Source: Labia minor (Eukaryota > Arthropoda > Insecta > Dermaptera > Spongiphoridae). Taken from it: 64,000 bases of DNA. The stretch covers positions 40,727,851 to 40,791,850 of the forward strand of contig OY720350.1 of assembly GCA_963082975.1 (NCBI GenBank). Reading direction: 5' to 3'. How positions within the stretch are numbered: position 1 is the first letter of the stretch; each line of letters starts with the position of its first letter. The position numbers were made by a program, and so were the translations under genes. The notes beneath the pieces are model-generated. The model had not been told where the DNA came from. It searched no databases and saw only the letters and a list, made by a program, of their open reading frames with translations. Below, piece by piece: positions 44,853 through 56,618 of this stretch.

Positions 44853-45448
44853 CGGGAGTGTCCTCCCCTAGACTTTCCCGCATATAAATAGGTAATTAGG
44901 TTATTATTATTATGTTTTAACAACAATAAAAATAAACAAACTAATTAATTTAAATTATAAAGTAAAATTGTTAAACACTATTATATATATTTATAATTTA
45001 CACCTAACGCTACTTGTATAGGTAAAATGTCACTTCCGGTAGTCAGATCATGATGAAATTTGGTATCTGAATTTTTTTCATATTTTTAAATCTATATACA
45101 AAATAGGAAGCAAAGCAAACTGGTACTTTACTTGAAAGGTAAACGCAACCAGTGTAGGTAAAGTACCACTTCCGGTTAACCGATTTTGACGAAATTTTGA
45201 TAGAAATCTACTAACTGTGAATAATATCGGTGTACCAAATTTCGAAGTCCTATCTTGATTCGTTTCTGAGTAAATTTGCTCACAGACAAACATTACATAC
45301 ATACACACACACAGAGACATAATTCGAAAAATGGTATTTTCCGACCCAGGGAGGTCTAAAACGTCAAGATCTATCGAAATCTCGAAGTCGAAATTTTTTA
45401 CGATATTCCAATACTTCCCTTATAGTTATACGAAGTATGCGGGAAAGT
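44853..45448 (-). mobile_element. Helentron-like family E copy
   Basis: The minus strand runs ACTTTCCCGCATACTTCG at 45448, then ATAAGGGAAGTATTGGAATA, AAATTTCGACTTCGAGATTT, AAAATACCATTTTTCGAA, a GTCTCTGTGTGTGTGTATG tract (about 45295-45316), the core ATTTGGTACACCGATATTAT and TTAACCGGAAGTGGTACTTT. A second weaker GAAATTTGGTATC core follows, then an AT-rich tail and the 3' end TATGCGGGAAAGT (inverse of the 5' terminus) plus hairpin GGGAGGACACTCCC. The layout and core match families A and B, with different termini. It has no coding. Confidence 0.82.
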
Positions 45449-45941
45449 AAAAAGAATTAAATTCGATATCTACATAAAACTGCTATTATTTCAAGTATTA
45501 AAATTTATTTGAAAATGAAATAAACAATTTCTTGCTTCGATGAGATTTGTTTTTAAGTCATGAAATTTTTAAATCTGGAGACATTGCAAGACACATTTAT
45601 ATTCTGCTAAATACAAGTAATAAGTAATAACTTATCTAAGATAATTTTTTTCTCCCATATAAAAAATTAAAATAAAATTTAATTAATGAATTAGTATTCG
45701 AAAAACCGTATTAAAATACCAATCAACATTCCCTATAAGTTTAAAAATATGTATTTGAAAAATAAAAAGTATTTTTAACTATTGAAACTTTGTACAAAAT
45801 AAATAAATATAGGTAGAGTCAGGGACGTACCTGGATATATGGCCGCCCTTCAAGATAACATCAAAGAAAAAAAATCAAAATTTAACTTTTAATATTTATT
45901 TTATTATTTATTAGTACAGTTCTAAGAATGAGATATTACTA

Positions 45942-46112
45942 TCAAAAATTAACTCTACGCGATTTTTTGGAAGCAAAGTCTACAATTGCTTCTTGAATAC
46001 TCCAATTATCAGCAATTTCATTTTCAATCGCAATAATTGATAAATTACGGAGACGTTCTTGAGCCATTGAAGTTCTCAAGTAATTTTTAATTATTTTTAA
46101 TTTTGAAAAACT
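45942..46112 (-). pseudogene. hAT transposase C-terminal dimerisation segment
   Basis: An uninterrupted minus-strand stretch of 56 codons plus a stop reads SFSKLKIIKNYLRTSMAQER, LRNLSIIAIENEIADNWSI, then QEAIVDFASKKSRRVNF. This is the classic end of hAT transposases (FSKLK-IK-YLR-(T/S)M-QERL--L-(L/I)-SIE--(I/L)A), which mediates dimer formation. Upstream the frame is broken and the catalytic part is missing. Its clean state suggests a moderately young insertion. Confidence 0.88.
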
Positions 46113-46515
46113 AATGAAATCCGAAAACTAATGTTACATTGTGCATAGATACACGAGTATTATGTTTAATTTGGACTGAAAATGTTTTTAAAATTAATGT
46201 AGATTTTTTCAATTTTCAATAAAAGAGAATTTATAGTTAATTTATAGTTACTTTACTTTGCTTTTTCCTCTTCGTTTGTTAATTAATAATTAATAGTTAA
46301 TGATCATTCATCTCTTACGTGTGTCTAGGGTATTAAACAAATTATTATACTATAATATAAACTATAATGACCTCGACCGATATACTAAACCGTTTTTATA
46401 TGAGATGTAGATATTATTCTCATACGTACGTATAACATTGTAGTTATATTATATAAATATAAATTATATTTCATCGAATACTTACATTTTCAGCAAGTTC
46501 ATAATATAAAATAAG

Positions 46516-47274
46516 AGTACCGGGACCCCGAGCCTCGGCTCGGTACTTAAGTTAAAAAAAATGATTCATTATTATTGGATTTGGCTGGTAATATTAATAC
46601 CTGGGACACTGAGCTCTCGCTCTACCCTTTAAAAAATATTGATATACAATTCTTTAATTATTTATTACAATTATTAAATGTATTAAATAATATTTTATTT
46701 AAAAAATATTAAAAATTATAAAACTATCTAAAACTTAATTAATAAAAGAACAATGAATAAATAAATCACGAAAATAGATAAAAAAAAAATGCACGCGACG
46801 AGTTTCGATCCTTCGAACTCGGGGAGTAAAAACAATTGTTCTAACCACTGGTCTAAGTATTTTGATAATAAAAATAAGATATTTTTACCATCTTTCGAAG
46901 ACATTTATTTGTTTTGTTGTTTTTTTTGAGAGAGATTAATAAATATATATATATTTTATTAAAAATAAATATTTTTAATTTTATTTCGAAATTAAATAAT
47001 AAATTTTAAAATATTTTAAATAAAAAAAAAATATTAATACAATTTCAGTTAAAAAATAAAAATGAATGTCATGTGACGTCACCCATATATAATTTTAAAT
47101 TAAGAAATAAATAATGAAGCTGTATGTTTCAAGAGATATGATCAATAAAACTTAATTTTTCTTTATAAATACTATATCTAGTGTGAATTTGAAAAAATCG
47201 TTAGAGCGGTTTTTGAGAACCCATATATATATATATATACAATTTTAGCTAGCATAATAAGATAAGATAAGATA
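46516..47274 (-). mobile_element. Helentron-like family C copy, full length, nested
   Basis: On the minus strand it starts TATCTTATCTTATC at 47274, has TTCTCAAAAACCGCTCTAACG, AAATTCACACTAGATATAG, the TGACGTCAC patch, the AT core, GAGCGAGAGCTCAG, and ends in the hairpin CCGAGCC-GA-GGCTCGG within an outer AGTACC...GGTACT palindrome (46516-46547). It is the best-preserved C copy in the window and defines the family. It sits inside the hAT and is therefore younger than it. Confidence 0.75.
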
Positions 47275-47414
47275 ATACAAAAATAAAACCAAAGTGACTG
47301 GGATGAAAAAAAAATTGGCGTCTCTAAATATGTGACGTTCGGCCGCCTTTTAATTCGGCCGCCTGCGTGCGGTGCACGCAATGAACGCTGGTCAGGCACG
47401 GCCCTGGGTAGAGT

Positions 47415-48675
47415 GGTACCTAATAGTAGGTATTGAAAAATATTAAAAACTTACTCTGAAATTAAATAATAAATTATAATAATAATTGAATAAAAAGAAT
47501 TAATATGTTGAAGCCTTTTGAAGATATTCATAATTTCTTTATTTATATATATATATATTTATATATTATGGAAAATTGTACTGATCTAAAACAAACATTT
47601 TAGTATAAACAATCGGGAATGCACATTAAAATTAAAATTTAATAAATAATTCAGAATCTATTGAATTTTAGGCCTAGCAAAAGTAAAATTGATTGCTTAA
47701 GATTAAAATTTCATAGGAATCGGTTCAGTTAAATTTGAGAGTATATCTTTACAATTTCCCTGGACTGACAGACACATGGACATTCCCCAACCTAGGAAAC
47801 ATAAAGATATGTAAACAATTTTAAATTCTAAGCAATATACATACATATAGAAAAAAAGGTTTAAATATATATAAATAAGATTAAATATTTATTTGGCATT
47901 CATTTTTCCATTGTAAATGATTTATGCTTACACTAATCAATTTTATTTTAAAATTTTTATCATTTAATTCAGCATATATCTATATATTATGTGTTGAGGG
48001 AAATGAAATTCTTCACCCTCTCTCTCTCTCTCTCTCTCTTTCACTCTTCTCCCGACATTCAACTGTCTTCATTATAAATTATTGATAAATAAATCACCTG
48101 TATGTTATAAATCGTGTCTGTGAGTACTTTTGGCAAGATCCATGAATAGTTGTTGTTATTCGTTAGCAATGACTTCATATGGAGCCCACATGTTTGCCAA
48201 CCAATAACAAATCAAATTGATTGGCGATTTTTTTTTTTAAATTTTTCCTTTTAATACAAACATCGCTCCCCTATCGACATTTGCATATGCAATAATATTT
48301 AGAATACTTTTAAAAAATGATTTATGAAAATCGAAGTAAGAAGAAAAAAAAAATATTTATTTATTTCTAGATCATTCATCTTGATTTGACCCGCATTATT
48401 TGGGAATAAATTGAACACTTTTTCATTCTCTTTTAAACAATAACATGAAATAAATAATTAAATAGTCTAAAACTTAAAGATGCGATGAAAACATTTATAA
48501 TATTTAATTGACATATCTTTATACCTATTGAAATCTATTATTATTAATGATATTTATTTTTATCAAATATTAAATACTTAATATTTTAATAGATATAAAC
48601 TACATATATAATAGACATTAATTTATAATATAACATTTGAATATGGAGGAAATATAATAAATATTTTTCTCCTAC
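47415..48675. other. AT-rich intergenic stretch
   Basis: A TC microsatellite lies at about 48018-48038. No repeat or gene recognised. Confidence 0.5.
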
Positions 48676-48679
48676 TTAA

Positions 48680-48924
48680 CACACTATGAGCGGGGCGGGT
48701 ATTTGTACCCGTTGCGGGGACTTCCACTTATAAGCGGGGCGGGTATTTATACCCGTTGTCACTTATATGAGGGATATAAATATATTAGTTATCTTTTAAA
48801 ATAAGTAATTTTAAGTGACACAAGGGAAAATATATATTATTACACTATGAGCGGCTAGCGTCCGCCCCACTTATAAGTGGCAGACCCGTCAACGGGTACA
48901 AATACCCGCCCCGCTCATAGTGTG
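48680..48924. mobile_element. TTAA-flanked GC-rich miniature element (copy 3)
   Basis: It starts CACACTATGAGCGGGGC and ends GCCCCGCTCATAGTGTG, with perfect terminal inverse repeats and TTAA at 48676-48679 and 48925-48928. Internally it carries an additional ACACTATGAGCGGCTAGCG (48842), an internal terminus-like repeat, so it looks like a partly doubled element. Confidence 0.9.
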
Positions 48925-48928
48925 TTAA

Positions 48929-49309
48929 GAAGAAAAAAAATATATCTAATCATAACTGATAATTGTATATCTTTCGTTTTTAGTTATTTTTGATCATTAA
49001 CAGTATACAAGTTTATCTTTATTTCTACTCTTAAAAAAGTAATTCTCAAATAATTTTTTATACAAGACAGAAAAACTCATTCCCTTAAAAAAGAAATCGA
49101 AATTATTTAATTCCTATGAAGTAACTATTAAAAATGTATTTATTTATGTATATGCTATGTTAACTAAAAGTTAATTTTTGATTGATCAAAAACTTAAACG
49201 AATACTAAATACCGGATTATTCATTAGATGGAGTAGACAAGTGTTTATGGGTGTCATGCTTTTTAGAACACTCGATATTATATAATATAATATAATAATA
49301 TTATATAAA
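48929..49309. other. AT-rich intergenic stretch
   Basis: Nothing recognised. Confidence 0.45.
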
Positions 49310-49311
49310 TA

Positions 49312-49792
49312 CGATGGCAGGACAATAAGTCTGTGACTTTTTTAATTTCCCGTCTCTTAAATGGAATAGCAACACTGTTCAACTGACCCCTGTCGAAATA
49401 ATTTGAACCAGTTGGGTCTTTTAGTTTTTGTTTGATATCAATTAATAGCAGACTACCTCGTATTTGAGGAGAAAATGAAAAAAAGTGAGTTTCGTGAGCG
49501 TATTAAGGATGAAACCGAGATGTTGCGCCGTTTATATTTTAAATATAAACATGGATCCACCTCAAAAGACCAGAGACGAAACAGCAGACAAAACAGTGGG
49601 TTTCTCGGGGTGAATCGGTCCCAAAGATGTCCTCAATAAATCTTATTTTTTGGAAGGAATATAAAAATTGGAGAAACGTTGGACGAAGTGTATAGAGCTC
49701 AAAAGAGACTACGTTGAAAAATAAAATAATTTTTCATTCAAAATCCTGTGTTTCATTTAAAAAAAAGTCACTAACTTATTGACCTACCCTCA
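49312..49792 (+). mobile_element. Internally deleted mariner
   Basis: The left end GATGGCAGGACAATAAGTCTGTGACTTTTTT (imperfect) mirrors the right end AAAAAAGTCACTAACTTATT GACCTACCCTC (inverse). Near 49618-49715 the plus strand reads PKDVLNKSYFLEGI, a stop, then KLEKRWTKCIELKRDYV, the C-terminus of mariner transposases (W--CI-L-GDYVEK). Upstream MKKSEFRERIKDETEMLRRL from the ATG at 49477 may be an N-terminal start. The catalytic part is missing. Flanking TA is only clear on the left. Confidence 0.7.
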
Positions 49793-49796
49793 AATT

Positions 49797-51064
49797 ATAA
49801 TGAAACTCATTTGATAATTTTAAGTATGTACATATTTTCAAATCAATCAATGAAAATCTCTGAAATTAATTTTATCACGGTATGTTGCAGTTGCACGAAT
49901 AAGCAGCTGAGCCTTAGGCTTCAATTTAGTCTTTAGTGCATCAACAAAGAACGTGTTAATAAATAAAAATAGGTTATTTCAGAAAATATATTTTATCAAG
50001 AAAACAAAAAATATAAAATAAGAAAAGACTATATTTTGAAATAGGTGAATTGAGAAATACATAATTTGACAGCCAAAGGACCTTCATCTTGTTTGGAGAC
50101 CAGAGTCCTGAAGTGTTCTTGAGCTCCGGGACGAATGGTGACCATTCGTAAATATAGTATATGCAAATGCATGTTGACAAAAGTGCTTTTGCTCAGTTTA
50201 AATGCCAAGTCTTACAGGTTAGCTTAAATTTCAGGATATTATAGTACAAAAATATTTATTTATTCATATTTATATGTTAATAAGATAATGAAACTGATTT
50301 AAAAATATCAAATGTTATCGTTATTTTTTTTTTTATTTTTGAAAAAAAAAATCTCCAATAACAATCTTAGAGTCATCTCAGTATCTAAAATTTTCATTAT
50401 ATGTCTACATCTCCCCTTCACAACCATTGGTTCCCAAATCAATTTTTAAATCAATATAACTTTTGTCTTCCTGTTATATATTAATATTTCCAAATACATT
50501 AATGCCAAATTGTAAGATAACTATTCAAATTATTATTATAATTCTTTTTTTTTCTTAAAAAAAATTGTTTTGATCAAATGAGGTCGTAGCAATTGAAAGT
50601 AAATCGATGGGCGATGGGATCGTTATCTTTCATTTTTCCGCCCAGATGAGGTTCCCTTGGCGGCTCCATTAACTCGGCAACTGAACGTTAAAAGGTTCAT
50701 CCTCTTAACAAATTGATCCGTGTTTATACACTATTCTCATTGGCTTGCGATTTTATCGTGATGCATATCTTTTTATTATTATTATTATTAATATTATTCT
50801 CTTCTTCCCATTTCTTTTTATAGAGTTTAAAAAAAATTTTGCCTCTCAATGAAAGAGATAAAAATAAAATATAAATATAAAAAATATAAATAATTAAATA
50901 AAAAAAATGATATTAAGGTCGAATTTTAGGCTGAAATATGAAATCCAGCTTGGCTCATTCATCATTTGTTTTTCTATTGATTGTTTTCATTTTCTTGAAT
51001 AGTAAACAGTAAAAATTTAATATATATTAAATATATAAAAATATAAAAAATAATTTAATAAAAA
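49797..51064. other. Mixed stretch with a possible regulatory segment
   Basis: Positions 50575-50770 are single-copy and of mixed composition (AATCGATGGGCGATGGG, CGGCTCCATTAACTCGG, GCGATTTTATCGTG). The minus frame at 49974-50180 has no recognisable domain. The remainder is AT-rich. Confidence 0.35.
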
Positions 51065-52660
51065 GTTATAATTAAGGTTGGGGTATTGCACTGCAGAGGT
51101 AGCATCTTTAACTGCAATGGTTCGCATCGAGTATCGTTTACAGGTGATGGTTGTTGGTTATTGGTCCTCTCAGGACACTCAGCTCTCACTTATGGCTACT
51201 CGTGCCACACCCCTGGCAACTTCTTAGACCGGCTGGGCAAACTAAGTGAGGGTAGCCAGATATGGGGAAATCCAGTACCGTCTGTTCCATATTGGGCGGG
51301 TACGAACAGCGTCTGTACTCCAGGTTAGGGAGGGCTGAGAATTCACCGAAGAAGTCAACTCGAAACACTTCAGTATATTATCCCCAGGACGAGAAACAAA
51401 ACACAAATAGCCCCTAGTCTCGGGCAGCCCTTAAATGGGTAGGGAGTGCGAAGAATCTCCCGGGTCAGAATAATAAAAAACAAATTACACCTGTGTACAT
51501 GGAATGTTAGAAGTCTTTTCATAGCCGGTAAATTAAACAACATCAAAGAAATGAGAAGACTTAAAGTTAAGATCATGAGAATCAGCGAAGATGTGACAGG
51601 TGACAGTACTTGTTCCCAGGCAAGAGGAAGTGAAGATGGAGATAGGTTTCATCGAAAGGGTGTTGGAATCCTGGTTAATTTGAAACTCATAGGGTAGGTT
51701 AAGAACTTTGTGCTTTGTGTCCATATCGGATAGAGTGATGCTGCTACATAAATATCTTGCAAGTTTACGCACATACATCTGATAGTAAATACGATGAGGA
51801 AGTGGAGAAATTCTACAACACTGTGGAAAGCACTCTAAGCTCTCTCAAGAAGAATAACATAAACTAAATACTTGGAGACTTTAACGCTAAAATTGGTCAG
51901 GGTAGGCAGGGGGATTTGGTCGGTGATTACGGCTAAGGTCAGTGAAATGAGAGAGGAGACCGGCTCTATAATTTCTGCCAGACTGCAGAGATGGTAGTAA
52001 CTAATACGTTAAACTTTCAAAACGTCGTCTTTACACATGGAAATTACCCCGATATTCTACTGACAACCAGGAACTAAATAGAAACCAAATTGATTACATC
52101 CTGACAAGCAGATGTTTCAGAAATTGTGTAAAAAGAGTCACAGCATACCCTGGAGTAGACATAGGCTCAAATCACAAACCTTTGGTTGTGGACATGAAGT
52201 TGGCGTTGAAGTCTGTAAGAAGAAAAAACTACAACATTAATAGTATTGATACATCAAAATTACAATCTGAGGATGTTAGGAATGCTGTCATTGACGATCT
52301 CAATGGCAAATTAATGAGGATATCTAATGTCGATCCTATCAATATAAATACTCAGTGGGCACTGGTGAAGAATGCTTTTGTGGAGAGTGGTTTGCTTCAC
52401 TTAAACAGGACGCGTGGATTGAAGAAGAAGTCGTGGATAACGGACGAGATTTTGGATTTGATGGTAGAAAAAAGACTTTTAAAAAATAACATCGTGGAAT
52501 ATGAGAAAATGCAATTCAAAATAAGGAAAAAGAATAAAGTAGCAAAATAAATTTAGATGACAGAAAGGTGTAAAGAGATGGAAGAACTAATCTCAAAAAA
52601 TGATATGTTTAATATATATAAAGGTGAAGGAAATGGTCAATGCCTCACACCCATATAATA
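51065..52660 (+). pseudogene. RTE-like LINE, 5' region and endonuclease domain
   Basis: After about 400 bases of GC-richer leader the plus strand reads LHLCTWNVRSLFIAGKLNNI and RLKVKIMRISED (51485-51600), HRKGVGILVNLKLIG, an AP-endonuclease-type core with ILGDFNAKIGQGRQGD near 51870, then NERGDRLYNFCQ, NQIDYILTSR-like near 52083 and GSNHKPLVVDMKL near 52168 (the usual SDH is SNH here). The open 122-codon stretch from 52182 continues into the linker before the polymerase (KKSWITDEILDLMVEKR). These are the ordered motifs of the endonuclease of RTE/CR1-type LINEs, often annotated in insects as craniofacial development protein 2-like. Stops and frameshifts occur throughout, and the polymerase is missing. 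Confidence 0.85.
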
Positions 52661-52673
52661 CAACCGGTAAAAT
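52642..52673 (-). pseudogene. Inverted 32-base LINE polymerase fragment
   Basis: CCTCACACCCATATAATACAACCGG, read on the minus strand, gives PVVLYGCEA, the start of the LINE C-terminal tail seen at 25890 and 54885. It sits directly against the plus-strand linker of the endonuclease fragment. Confidence 0.7.
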
Positions 52674-54229
52674 AATTGTAAAATAATCCATCTCTATAAA
52701 AATAAATATGATCTACTTACTTTACTCTATTTATTAGTTTCACTTTTCCAACTTTTATGTCAGTCAAAAATTTAAAAATATGATAAAATAAAATAATTCC
52801 GTAGATTTTTTTTTTCCAATTTATAATTTTATTTCACATCTCCAACTATGGTTTCAAATAATTGATTTACATTCTATTTTATTTTATATTTTTTTTTAAT
52901 ATTGTATTTTTTATTTTAAAATAAATTTTCTTAAAGTTAATTAAACTACGTGTTTCACTCCCAAAAATGATTAATAAGTCGTAGTAGAAAAAAATCCTTT
53001 TAAGAAAGTTTAAATTAAAAGAGATAAAGCAAAAAACTTTTTTATTAAATGAATAAATAAAAAAAAAATATTATTATTGAAATGTCAAAAAATTTAATTT
53101 AATTTTTAAATGAAATTTGTATTTTTTTTTTTTTAAATATATTTCAAACTTGTGAAACTGGTAAATATTCAATAAAACTAACAATTCATTTGATAGAATA
53201 ATGAAAGAATATTATATATTGTTAAATATGTTTTAAGACTTTATTTTATATTATATTACCAAGTCTTTTTAAATTTTATCATCCCAAAAAAATAATATTT
53301 TTGAATTTATTTTTGGTAAATAGTGATAATCAACTTTGTAATGACTCCAAGTAACCACTTGATCCACCTCACTTGATGCACCTATAATTGAAATGAATTA
53401 ATTTTTTTTCATAATTGTCTCCTGAAGTGATTCACCTGTCGATTTCAACGACTAATTTGATTTCAAACGGATTTATTAAATCGTTGATAGTTATTCAGCC
53501 CCCAAGCTTTATTCTTATTAAATTAATCAATTAATATACGGTATCAATAAACTACTCACCCTACATCTGCTTGATTGACTTTATCCCTTAATTAATTATA
53601 ATTCTATTCTCTTGTCTGGCGACTGTTGCACGTCTCGGTTATTAATATCTTGATTTCATCCCTCCCTGTGCTCTCACTTATAAAAAAAATAATTGTCTAT
53701 AATTTACTTAAAGCGAAACGTACCCCCCTGAAGGGCAGTTAGTGTTTAACCGGAAATGGCAGCAAATTTCCTTCATAATCATTTTTGCCATTTACCTAAT
53801 AGATGGTTGTTAGTTGGTCGTTGATGTTCATCAATGATATACTTAGTTTTTTTTTTTTTTTAATCTAATGACATTATCTGTGAGGTGACCGAGCAGGTGA
53901 CAGAGATGTCAATTAATTGCTAACTGAAGTAACTGGCTTTTTTTTCATGACATTTAAATTTTGTCAACTCGCCCAGAAGGATATTAAATTTAAATAAGCC
54001 GGAAAATAAATTCACTTATCAGGTTTTTTTGATTAATTTAAATTATTAATATTTATTAAATAATTCTTTTTATCATAATCATTTTATTGTTAATCCATTT
54101 TATAATATTTAATATCTTTTAAAAAAAAATTAAATTGATATTCTTTTTAGTATAATTAAATAAATAAAAAATATTTTCTTAAAAATTATACCTATAATAT
54201 TTTTGATAAATTATCTATATATTAAATAA
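52674..54229. other. AT-rich stretch, then mixed single-copy island
   Basis: 52690-53330 is AT-rich. 53335-53990 is single-copy and of mixed composition, with several CACCT/CAGGTG-type E-boxes (about 53355, 53430, 53893) and homeodomain-type ATTA cores. It may be regulatory. No frame supports a gene. Confidence 0.35.
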
Positions 54230-55259
54230 ATATTTATAAGGGAGTAAAGAAAATGATATATATCAAAGTATATGAGTCTTTGGATCGGAGAAAAGTGTTA
54301 CAAATTTTAATTTTAATGGGAATTCCAAAAATAGTACGTATGAATTTCGAATTTTGAATTTGTCACGAAGGTAGTAAAGGAAGAGTAAGATGCGGGAATC
54401 AATTATCAGAAACTTTCGAAATTCGGAATGGGTTTAATGCTCCACCACTCCGGAGACTCTCAATCACAAATTTTATTTAATTTATCATTGGAATACGTGA
54501 TTAGACAAATTGGGGGGAAATCAAACAAAAACCTATTGGAAAAAAAATCAAGTATTAGGCTACGCGGATGATTTAAATATAACAGGCAATTAGACAAATT
54601 TAATTATAGTTGCGGTAAAAAAATTAATAAACGCAGAAAAAGATGTGGGGCTTGAAAGTAATATCATACATCGGGAGGAATAGTATTAACACACCAAATC
54701 TTAAAAATGTAGAAAAATTTAAATACTTAGGTTCTGAAATCACGAACGATAATAATATTCAAGAAGGATATAAATCAAGGTTGAAAGCGTCTGTTATCAT
54801 GCAGTAAAGGGGCTTATCTCGTCAAAATTATTATCAAATGGAATCAAAATTAAAATAAATTAAACAATTATTTCGCCAGTTGTATTATATGGGTGTGAGG
54901 CGTGATGTTGGAAGATGAGAGTAGATTTAGAGGATTTGAAAATAGATTTCTTGGAAGCATTTATGGCCAAAGAAAGATGACACCAATGTAATGGCGGAGT
55001 CTGAATAACGAAGAATTACATGACCAGACTTATTTAGGGTTATAATCTCAACGAGACGTGTCTAGAATGGGTGGTGAGAGACTTGCGAAAAATATGTTTG
55101 TGGGGAGACCGATTGGGAAACTTCCGGTTGGAAGACTAGGGATGAAGTAGGCTGTCAATGTAGGAAGGGACATAAGAGAGATGAGAGGAAATACAAGTTA
55201 CATGGGTGCAGCGTCAGGATAGAAGGAACGTGGTTGCTTCGTCCAAGAACTTTCGAGTT

Positions 55260-55265
<6 letters not shown>
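54230..55265 (+). pseudogene. RTE-like LINE reverse transcriptase fragment
   Basis: Broken plus-strand frames read VYESLDRRKVLQILILMGIP, IVRMNFEF, HEGSKGRVRCGNQLSETFEI, LEYVIRQIGG, then LGYADDLNITGN at 54555-54590. YADD is the catalytic motif of reverse transcriptases. Further on are VEKFKYLGSEITNDNNIQE and PVVLYGCEA, then the C-terminal tail with GRPIGKLPVGR and SSKNFRVPYI ending near 55265. The order is that of a LINE polymerase from palm to the 3' end. Many stops and frameshifts make it inactive. It could be the other half of the LINE at 51065 or a different copy. An AT microsatellite follows at 55262. Confidence 0.88.

Positions 55266-55291
<26 letters not shown>
55262..55291. repeat. AT microsatellite
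   Basis: About 14 AT units directly after the LINE 3' end. Confidence 0.95.
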
Positions 55292-55294
<3 letters not shown>

Positions 55295-56618
55295 AAACCA
55301 CCTACTCGCCACATGTGAAAAATGTAAATAATCACTTGATATTATATTAAATATACCCATGAAAATTCTCATAAAAATTTATAAAACTTGAATTTAATTC
55401 AAAAACTTTATCCGTGAAAAGGTAAAGAAAAAATATCCAAAGATTTATTTTAGAGAAATCTGTGTAAATTTCGATTTTTCTTTGAGCTTTTCAACTAAAG
55501 CCGCAAAGTCAACAAAGTCGGTAAATATAAAAGATTTCGAATTCTACCCCCCGACTAGCAGGTCACTTTTCAAGCACCCCCTACTGTGAATTTTTTTTTA
55601 TTCTATCAATAGAATGTGAGTGTGTTTGTGTGTTTGTGTATCAGTGTGAGAGAGAGAAGGAGATTGTAACCTGTCCTGAGTAAGTTACGCCCTCATTTTC
55701 AGGTGGTGGGGCATTTGGGAAAAACACACCCTCTTTCATCCAAAAGACATTATTTATTCTTCATCCCCCTCTCTTACATGTGTGTGAATTTTGATCAGAA
55801 AAAGGACAACAGGACCTGTTTGCCAAAGAAAAGACGATTTTTCAATAATAGAAAAAAAAAGTCAGTGAGTTTTTTATTTGATTTTCAGTTTCAATGCTTT
55901 ATAATAGTTTGTTAGGGAAAAGATTTACCAGATTATATGAAAAATAATATTATAAATAAACTAAAACTTGCTCACAAGCTATTTCCTTTTTTCTTCATTG
56001 TATTATTTTATTTGAGTTTTTCGAAATCGATTTCTTAGATAGCTTTAAACTTTTTGCTTTCAATAATCAATTTTTTAACACACATATAGGAAGGTGACCT
56101 AAATGAGATAGCCCTCCGCAGTTTCCATGTGACTAGCTTACTTACGGATCCCCTAGCAAATGACTCCTAAGGATAAATTCTAGCAAGGAAACTACAAATT
56201 ACCTCTTTTCACAATCCCTGAGGCGAGCAATAAGCATTAATTGTTTTCAAATAGTCAACAAATGTTTTTCTACTCACTTTTCAAAACATTCGTATAACTT
56301 TTTTCATAATTATATATATTGGGAATTGTTCATTGTATATCGTAGTTTTCACTATTCTTTTAGGTTTTATTTAATTCAAATTTTTAAAATTTTTATAAAA
56401 ATATCTTTGGATATTTTATAAAGTGCCTATGTAGAGATGCAACAACATGCCTAAGGTGAAATATCGATTTTAATAATAAATAAATAAAAGATTCTGGATT
56501 TCTAGGAATTTTCTAGGGAATAATAGTCTCATGCGGCCATTTCTTGTCAAAATGGAGGCTGAAGTAGCTAGTTACTACCCGGAAATTTTCAATAATTTTT
56601 ACACATGCTTCATATATT
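55292..56618. other. Mixed stretch without recognised genes
   Basis: Positions 55500-55860 and 56080-56240 are of mixed composition and single-copy. The 70-codon plus frame at 55703-55915 has no recognisable domain. GCGGCCATTTCTTGTC near 56534 contains a GCCAT core. Nothing decisive. Confidence 0.4.

Larger units (their letters stand above)
45830..47406 (-). mobile_element. hAT-type element with a nested family C copy
   Basis: The ends CAGGGACGTACCTGG and the inverse-related AGGCACGGCCCTG are flanked by the exact 8-bp duplication GGTAGAGT at 45822-45829 and 47407-47414. Of the 1577 bp, about 760 is the nested Helentron-like C element, so the host hAT remnant is about 820 bp. It keeps its transposase 3' end on the minus strand. 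Confidence 0.93.
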
